This document shows, one piece after another, positions 45,901 to 54,900 of a stretch of 64,000 nucleotides of DNA. The translations under genes were made by a program, and so were the position numbers. Source of the DNA: Sphingorhabdus sp. Alg231-15 (GTDB lineage: Bacteria; Pseudomonadota; Alphaproteobacteria; Sphingomonadales; Sphingomonadaceae); NCBI RefSeq assembly GCF_900149705.1, contig NZ_LT703001.1, forward strand, positions 2,660,001 to 2,724,000. Direction: 5' to 3'. Below the pieces are notes generated by a model that saw only the letters and a list, made by a program, of their open reading frames with translations, did not search any database and was not told where the DNA came from. Position 1 is the first letter of the stretch. Each line of letters starts with the position of its first letter.

Positions 45901-48900
45901 TACTAATCTGGCGCGATGATGGCGATGGGATCAGCACTGCTGGTGAATTGAGCAACATTACACAAGAAGACATTGTCTCAATTGACTTGAACGATGTCGC
46001 GCCGAGACGTTTTGAGCGTACCCGTGCTGGTAACAGCATATTGGGGATCAGCAGCTTTGCAGGCGAAGATGGGTTTGACCGTGAAGTGGTTGCAGTGGGA
46101 TTCAGTACAGACACAAGCAATTCACTGTTTGTCATTCCCGATGGATTTCAATTTGATCCCGATGTTTTTACACTGCCAAACCTGAGGGGATATGGCGACC
46201 TTCCCGACCTTTGGACCGCGATGAGCCTTGATCCTGTCCTTAAGCAAATGGTTCAGGATTTCATGGCTGGTGACTATGAATCGATCGATGAATTGAATGG
46301 GCGATCTTTTGCCAAATCCGGGCCCGGCAGATATCTAAGAGGTGTCTTCAGGCCCGGTCCCACAACCTATCATTATGAAGCTAGCGCTTTTGATGACATT
46401 TTAGCGCGTTGGGCAGGTGTGGCTATCAATGGCGGCATATTTGACGAGCGGCAGGCCGAGTTAACGGCTGAGAAGTTCTTGGGCCGTGCGATCGTGGATC
46501 AAACTCTTATTTCTGGAGTTGGTCCAGGACGCGGTGCGGGTAATCCGGTTTTCCACAGAACATTCGCAAGATTTTCAACCGAACTGGTGACCCGTTTTGT
46601 AGCAGGTTGGGCCGATATAGAACAAAATCGAGGTTCACTTGACCGGTTCCGGAATATTATTGCTGCTGTGGGTGAGCAAACTGAGCTACCCGAGGCGACG
46701 GTCTTACAACAATTAATCGATCAAACTCTAATCGATGCGGAAAATACGCCGGAACTTAGCCCCTTTTTACAGCGCTATGCAGCCCTGCGCTATGACTTTG
46801 GAGCAGATGAAATCAGTGGGGACATCGCTGGTTTCATCGATGCGGAGCTTCAAAGTTTTGCATTCAACGCAGACAACCCCTGGGATGGCTGGACCAATTG
46901 GGTTCGTGAACGGAGCGATATTTTAGGCGTTATCGACCGCGATGGATCGTTGCTCGACGAACGTCGGCGCGCCTATACGGGCAACCAGACGCTTCCGATA
47001 TTATTGTCGACGCGTTCCTTATTCAACGGAACAGCAATTCCTGGTTTCAACGAAATAACCGGCGATGATGGTGATAATGTGTTGCAAGGCGCCATTGAAG
47101 CTGGATTGAACGGCATCGGCCCTGATTTGATCGACGGCGGCGCTGGCGATGATGTGTTGATGGGGGGTATTGGCTCCGACGCCTATGTCTTCGCCGACGG
47201 CAGTGGCAATGATATTGTCATCGATGCAGCTGGTGAAGCCGATGAAGTGGCTTTTCAGGGCAGCTTATTCTCCACGCTCGCAGTCCTTGAATTTGTCGGG
47301 AATGACAATCGCGACCTCAAAATCAGTTTTGAAGGACGCGATGAAACCGTTTTGATCAAGGGCTATTTTGCCGATGATGGAACGGCTTCTATTGAGCGTA
47401 TCAGCTTTGCCGATGGGCCGCTGCTATCCGAGCGCTTTGTTCGCGATGCCGCAGCAGCGCGTCTGGCCACGGATGGCGATGACCGGATAACGGGCACACG
47501 TCTTTCCGAAACCATAGTTGGCGGTGCCGGAAATGATAATCTAGGCTTCAATTTCAATGATGTTTTTGATGCGCGGAGGTTTAGTTTTGCAGGCGATGTC
47601 TTTGTAGGCGGTGCCGGCGATGATATACTGCAAGGCGCCGACGGCAATGATGTGTTCCGCTTTTCGCGAGGTGATGGGCATGATATTGTCGACGACTATA
47701 GTGGTCTTAGCACTATTGAATTTGACGATACGATTGCGCCTGAAGATGTTGTCATACGTCCGGCGGAAAATGGTGAGGATATTATTCTTACCGTTGTTGG
47801 CGAAGATCAATCCATCACTCTGATCCAGTTTCTGGAGGACGGTAGGTCCGTCCCGGGTCGATTCACTTCGGCTAGCCCGACCTTCAACATAGTCTTTGCG
47901 GACGGTACTGTTCTTACAGAGGGCCAAATTCTCTCTCTCGCGACTGCAGGGACGTCAGGGGATGATGTCCTATTTTCCAATCATAGTGGTTCCACGCTTT
48001 CTGGCGTTGAAGGTAATGACAGGCTTTCGGGTAAAGAATCCAATGACATATTAATTGGCGGTGCCGGTGATGACATATTGACCGGGAACGGAACAACCTT
48101 ATCTGACCGGGGTAATGACGAATATCGATTCTCACGCGGTGATGGTCATGACATCGTGAACAATGAGAATGATGGTCGCTCGACCATCCGCTTTGATGCG
48201 ACCATCAATCCAGGCGATATCAGCGTAACCCATGGTGCGGATGGAAATTCCATCACATTGTTTGTTGCTGGCGAAGATCAGTCGATAATAATCACTGATT
48301 TCTTGAGCAAGGTTGACGAAACAAGCATCGGCTTCATTGATGGAACGATCTGGACTGGCCGCGAAATTCTCTCTCGCTCCATTGAGAATAATGGCGGAGA
48401 TAATGTCTTTTTCGCTCCGACAGCTGGCGGCGAGTTGTCGGGCGGTGAAGGCAACGACATACTCGAAGGTAGAAATGGACAGGATACGCTTTCGGGAGAC
48501 GGCGGCAACGATCGCCTTTTGGGTAACTTCGGAGAAGATTTGCTCGACGGCGGCGACGGCAACGATGAACTGATCGGTGGCGGTAGTGATGACATATTGA
48601 TTGGCGGGGCTGGCGACGATCTTTTGGATGGCGTTTTTGGCAACAATATCTATCGCTTCTCTCGGGATGATGGCCACGACGTCGTTCGGTTCGCTCGAGC
48701 CGGTATAGGCAATGATGTTATCGAGTTTGATTCTACGATAAGCATTGCTGATATTGGAGCAGTGGCAGCACCTAACGGTAGAGATTTGATTGTCACAATC
48801 ATAGACTCTGATCAGTCGATCACATTAAGCGATGCGCTAATAAATCCCGACCATGCTGCAAGTATGATCAGATTTATAGATGGCAGTGAACTTACCGTTG

Positions 48901-51900
48901 ATGATCTGCTTACACAGATGCTGGTTTCGACTAATGACAATGACTTGATTGTCGGCACATACCGCGGCGATTTGTTAGATGGTGGAGCCGGTGACGATGA
49001 ATTAAGAGGCGGTGCCGCAGATGATGTTATCGTCGGTGGAACGGGCAACGACATTCTATCTGGTGGCGATGGTAACAACATCTTCCGTTTCAACTTAGGC
49101 GATGGTCAGGATACTATTGTTGCCGGAGATGATCGACGGTTCTTCTCACCTGCTTTTCAGGATGTTGTCGAATTCGGTCCTGGCTTGTCGGCAGATGACA
49201 TTTCAGTAACTGCGTCACCGGACGGTCAACTTCTGACCTTGTCCTTCGCAGGCCTTGATGACAGCCTATCCATCGAAAGAAATGCTAAGGTTCTGTCAAC
49301 AAACGGCGAGCTTAGATTTGCTGATGGATCTATACTGAATGCTTCCGATATTTTTGAGCTGGGCATTGGCGCCACTTTGGGAGATGATTTCCTTTTTGCA
49401 TCACCTGAAGGATCAACTCTTGAAGGTCTGGCGGGTAATGATCAGCTAACCGGCAGTGACAATGTCGACGTTCTAGATGGAGGTGAAGGAAACGACACTC
49501 TCATCGGAGGGGGAGCTGTTGATGTCTACAGATTCAACAAGGGGGATGGTCAAGACACAATCATCGATCAAACCGAAGAGCAGCCGCCGGAGGTGCTCGT
49601 CTCGGTATTTGATAGCAACGGAGACTTTATTGCATCCAGCATCGTATCGGAGATCAGCGCGGCAAATAGTTTCTTGTCCGAAAATGGAGTTGATCCGTTT
49701 ATTAATGCTGGCTCATTTGATCTCGGAACGGTCTTTTTTGAATCTCCAGGCTTCGAAAACCTTGAATCACTGGACGTAATAGCAAGCGTGGGCGGTTTTG
49801 TTGGCGACGGGAGCTACGTAGAGAGGGGCTTCGGTGGCGAGGGTGCACCGCGTGTTGGTAATCGGATAGAGTTCGGTCCCGATATCGATCCAAATGATGT
49901 TTATATTACCAGAGATGATTTTCCTTCTTTTGACAATGCCACGCTTCAGATCAGCGGAACGGACGATACCATCTCTATACAAAATCAGTTTGGTGGAGGA
50001 GAGATTTTTCGTCCTGAGATTGATGCATCACGCTTCGTCATCGATGAAGTGGTTTTCTCAGATGGAACTATATGGTCGGCTGAGGATATTGCTGACCGAG
50101 TAGTTACCACGCGAATTGAGGAAGGCACTATAGTCGGCGGTGCCGGTGATGATATTATCGACACTCGTGGTGAGTATTTTAGAATTGAAGGTAACGGCGG
50201 TAGCGACACTTTTATATTTGAGCGCGGCTATGGTTCGCTGACGATCGATCAATTGAACTCGAATCCAAACGCCGAGCTTTCAGTATTGGAATTCGGAGCG
50301 GAAATATCACCTGATCAGGTTCTTGTTACTAAAAACTTAGCTGGCGATATCGAACTCCAGATTGGCGATGACAAAGTTGTTTTGGCGAATGCGCTTGTGC
50401 CTGGAGGCGGCACAATCCTTACAGAACCAGACAGTCTGCCGCAAAATCGGAAACGGACGCCACCTTCGACTCCTTTTGCCGGAGTAGCAGAAGTTCGTTT
50501 CGCTAATGGTACGGTATGGACGAATGAGGATTTGTTGGCCGAATTTTTCACGGGCAGTGAATCACGCACGACATTGATTGGCGATGAATATGGCGTGGAT
50601 TTTGATCCAATGGGTTTCGCCCGCGAGATCTTTAGTCGAGGCAATGAAGACACCATCATTTATAATCAGGGATATGGGCAGGTTTCCATAAATCTTGATC
50701 AGATCTTGGTTGACAATGGAAGGGTAACCTCTTTCCGCTTCAACGAGATAATTTTTGGTCCCGGGCTGTCTCTTGAAACGGCGGCAGTCTATGTCGACGC
50801 GTCATCGTCTCTTGTCATAGATTTTGGAAATGGTGACAAAGTAAGACTCGTTGATGCTGTTACAGCGGATGGTGATGGTGGACCATTCAGTCTTTCCCAG
50901 AATTTTAGATTTTCTGACGGGAGCGTTGGTGGAGACGAGGTTGTTTTCGGAGGCGACGAGCTTGTTGTCGCAATAGGCGACACCATAGACTTTAGCGCGG
51001 TGCTGGCCTTGGCCAACGAACAAATGATTTCCGCTGGCTTAAGGCCTGAATCAGGATTGCAAGAGGCGACATTTTTTGGAGATACCGGTGGTTCGGAAAC
51101 ATTCGATCCCAATGGCATCGTACGGAAAATCGTTACTGGTGGAGGCAACGATACTGTCCACTACAAGCGGGGATACGGCAAGGTCGAGGTCGATGCTTTT
51201 ATCCCTACAACTGGCCGCGGATCGATCCCTATATCCGCCGACCCCAGAGGGGCTATCCCTCTTGTTGTCGAGTTAGGTCCTGAGCTGAGTAGAGAAAACC
51301 TGAATATTCAAGAGTTTGCTGACGGCTTTGTTTTATTCGATTTCGGAGAGGGCGATCAGCTAAAAATCCCAAATCCATTTGCCAGTGAACTACTATATCC
51401 CGACGGTGCAGTTGCCATACTCTTCTCTGATGGAGGTGTTTGGGCGCGAGAAGAGTTTCTAGCCCGAATTGATACCAATTTTGATCCAACGACAGATCAG
51501 AACCAGATTGCAGCAGCATTCCAGGAACTGTCCTCCACAGGGGATGTTGATTCACAATTTGTGTTATCCGGCGTCGCCAGTTTTGTGGATAATAATATTG
51601 ATGATTTGCACGAGATTACCGTTTCCAGTGTTTCGATTTCAGGACCATTAAGCGGTGTTTTAGATGATAGTGATGCATTATCATTTTTGTCTTTGGATGC
51701 TTCACAAGATGTCGACGAGGCAAATCGTGGTTATCGTTGGTTCTTCGTGGCCGGGAGCGATAGATTCGAGGCCTTGGCCCAGAATGAGACCAGCACAATC
51801 GAATATTCCATCGAGATCGACGATGGACGTGGTGGCGTTTTGTCTCAAACTATTTCAGTCAACGTTACAGGCTCAAATGATACACCCGTATTTGTAGGCG

Positions 51901-54900
51901 GAGTAACCGCAGCCAACATTATGCCTTCTGACTTGAGTGGTGCGGTTGAAGGCGAGATCCTGTTCTCTGAGACTGATTTGAGTGATTCTCATACAGCCCA
52001 AATCACGGATGTCGAGATACAGGGTAACGCACCAGAACTGCCTTCTGCCGATATCATTCGTCAATGGCTGACATTGGCAGAAGTTAGCCCCGACGACTTA
52101 GAAAATGCCCAGCCAAATTCGATAGATTGGAATTTCACTGCAACGGGTTTTGATTTTAGTGGCCTTGCTTCCGATGAGTTTGTGCGCCTTTCTTACACTG
52201 TCGAGATCACGGACAGTGCAGGCGATATTCTTACGCAGCCGGTCGTTGTTAGCATCGGAGGTGCCACAGCTGCTCCGGGAGCGCTGTTTGCTTTGAACAA
52301 TCCGCCCACTCCGGAAGACACCGCTGTTGATCTGGAACTACCCGCAAGTGCTTTTGTAAATGTGTTGGATGGTGACCTTGCGTTCACTGCAAGATTGACC
52401 AGCGGAGAGAACTTGCCAGACTGGTTGGCCTTTGATGGTTCGCGATTTACGGGCACTCCGCCGGAAGATTTCAATGGCAATCTCAGCATAATTGTGACTG
52501 CAACAAACGCTACGGCATCTGCAAGCGATGTCTTTACGTTAGTTATCGAAGCTGTCGATGATGCGCCTGTCGTTCAGTCGATCATTCGTGATCTGTCTGT
52601 TGAATCGAACAGCATTGTTGATTTCACCGTTCCTACGGATGCATTTTTAGACGCCGACGGTGATGAACTAACACTGACGGCGACTCTGGCAAATGGCGAT
52701 CCATTACCGGACTGGCTTGGTTTTGATGGAATTAGATTTTTGGGAACAGCACCGGAGGGCGTTACCGGCAGCTTCGACATTGAGATCGTTGCCAGTGATG
52801 GAGCTCTGTCTGCAAGTCAGATAGTGCGGTTGGGTGTTGGACTTTCGAACAACGCACCTTCCATACTAGTAGAGTTGCTCGAAAATCAGTTCGATGAAGA
52901 TACGTTTGTTGATGTTGCCATACCAGCGGATAGCTTTGAAGATATTGATGGCGATACTCTCTCGCTTTCAGCCTCTCTTCTTGACGGATCACCTCTGCCA
53001 GATTGGCTTTCCTTCGATGGAGAAAGAGTTACCGGTACTCCTCCCGCCAACTTCAACGGAAGCTTGGAAATCGCGGTCACCGCAAGTGATGGAGAGTTGA
53101 CGAATAGCCAGACATTTGCATTGACCATTTTACCGGTGAACGATGCCCCAGTTCAGGTTGTCGGCCTACAAGATGCTGAGGGAATAAAGGGAGAACCCTT
53201 CTCATTCGATCTGCCCTCAAATCTGTTTGAAGACATCGATGGAGATACCCTAACGCTAACCGCCACCTTAGCCAACGGCGATCCTTTGCCAGCCTGGCTA
53301 ATTTTCGACGGTGCTTCATTCAGCGGCCAAGCTCCACTTAGCGTCGATGCCGGCGAGATCGAGATTCGGGTTTCTGCTTCTGATGGACAAGCACAAACAT
53401 CTGACGTCTTTAGTTTGATCGTTGTAGAAGCTAATTCTGCACCGGAAATTAGCGTACCGATTGGCAATCAATCATCCAATGAAGATCAACCGATTGATTT
53501 GATCGTTCCAGCAAACACCTTCACAGACATTGATGGTGACCTGCTCTCTCTTTCTGCCACGCTATTGGATGGCTCTGCTTTACCCGCTTGGCTCGTATTT
53601 GACGGGACAGGTTTCACTGGGACACCCCCACAAGATTTCAATGGCACAATAGACCTGACTGTCACGGCAAGTGACGGTTCTCTCGAGGTCAGTGACAATT
53701 TCACGCTGACAATTGATCCGGTCAACGACGCTCCGGTTCTCTCGCTTATGATGTCTGATCAAACATCTCTAGAAGATGAGCCAATTGATTTCTTGGTGCC
53801 AGCAGATACGTTCGCGGATGTCGATGGTGACAGCCTGACACTGTCGGCCACATTGGCGGATGGTAGCGATTTGCCAGCTTGGTTGAGTTTTGATGGCGCA
53901 CGCTTTGCCGGTCAACCGCCACAAGATTTCAATGGCATGATTGAGATTGCGCTTACGGCAAGTGATGGTGAACTTGAGGCTTCGGATCTGTTCGCTCTAT
54001 CAATTACACCGGTGAATGATCCGCCGGTTATTCTTACACCGCTTGCCGATGTTTCTTCCGCTGAAGACAGTCAGGTTGACGTTGCAGTTCCAACGGATAC
54101 TTTCGTGGATGTAGATGGTGATCCACTGACGCTAACCGCTACTTTGTCCGATGGTTCTGACCTTCCCGCATGGCTGACCTTTGATGGTATCCGGCTAACC
54201 GGTACACCGCCCCAAAACTTCAATGGCAATATCGATATTGCCGTTACTGCCAGTGATGGTGAACTTGATATCGTGGATCATTTCACACTGACAATTGATC
54301 CGGTGAACGATGCGCCGGTCGTATTGAATGCCATTGCCGACATCAACGCAGATGAAGATACGGTGGTAAATGTCGCGCTGCCAACCAATATATTCTCGGA
54401 TATCGATGGTGATGCACTAACCCTTTCAGCTGCGCTGGTTAATGGCTCAGAGCTTCCCATCTGGCTTAGTTTTGACGGTGTTCGTTTTACCGGAATGCCG
54501 CCGGCCAACTTCAATGGCTCGCTGGATATCCGTGTCATTGCGAACGACGGTGAATTGCAAGTCAGCAATGATTTTGCGCTCACCATTGATCCGGTTAATG
54601 ACGCGCCCATTCTGACAGCTGTTCTGAGCGACGTTTCGAGTGATGAAGACACATCTTTCGATGTCGCACTCCCGCAGGATGCTTTTGCAGACGTGGAGGG
54701 TGATGCTCTGACTTTGACTGCAGCTTTGGTCGGTGGAGATATTCTACCAGACTGGATCAGCTTTGACGGTGAAAGATTTACCGGGACACCACCTCAAGAT
54801 TTCAATGGAGTTCTGGATATTGAAGTTACGGCCAGTGACGGCCAGCTCGGCACTGCTAGTAGTTTCGCCCTAACAATTGATCCTATCAATGATGCACCGA

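Noticed and set aside
52296-54899. Possible CRISPR-like regularity in the repeat region
   Set aside because: The periodicity of about 290 bp follows protein domains in one reading frame; there are no short direct repeats with unique spacers and no cas genes in the window.
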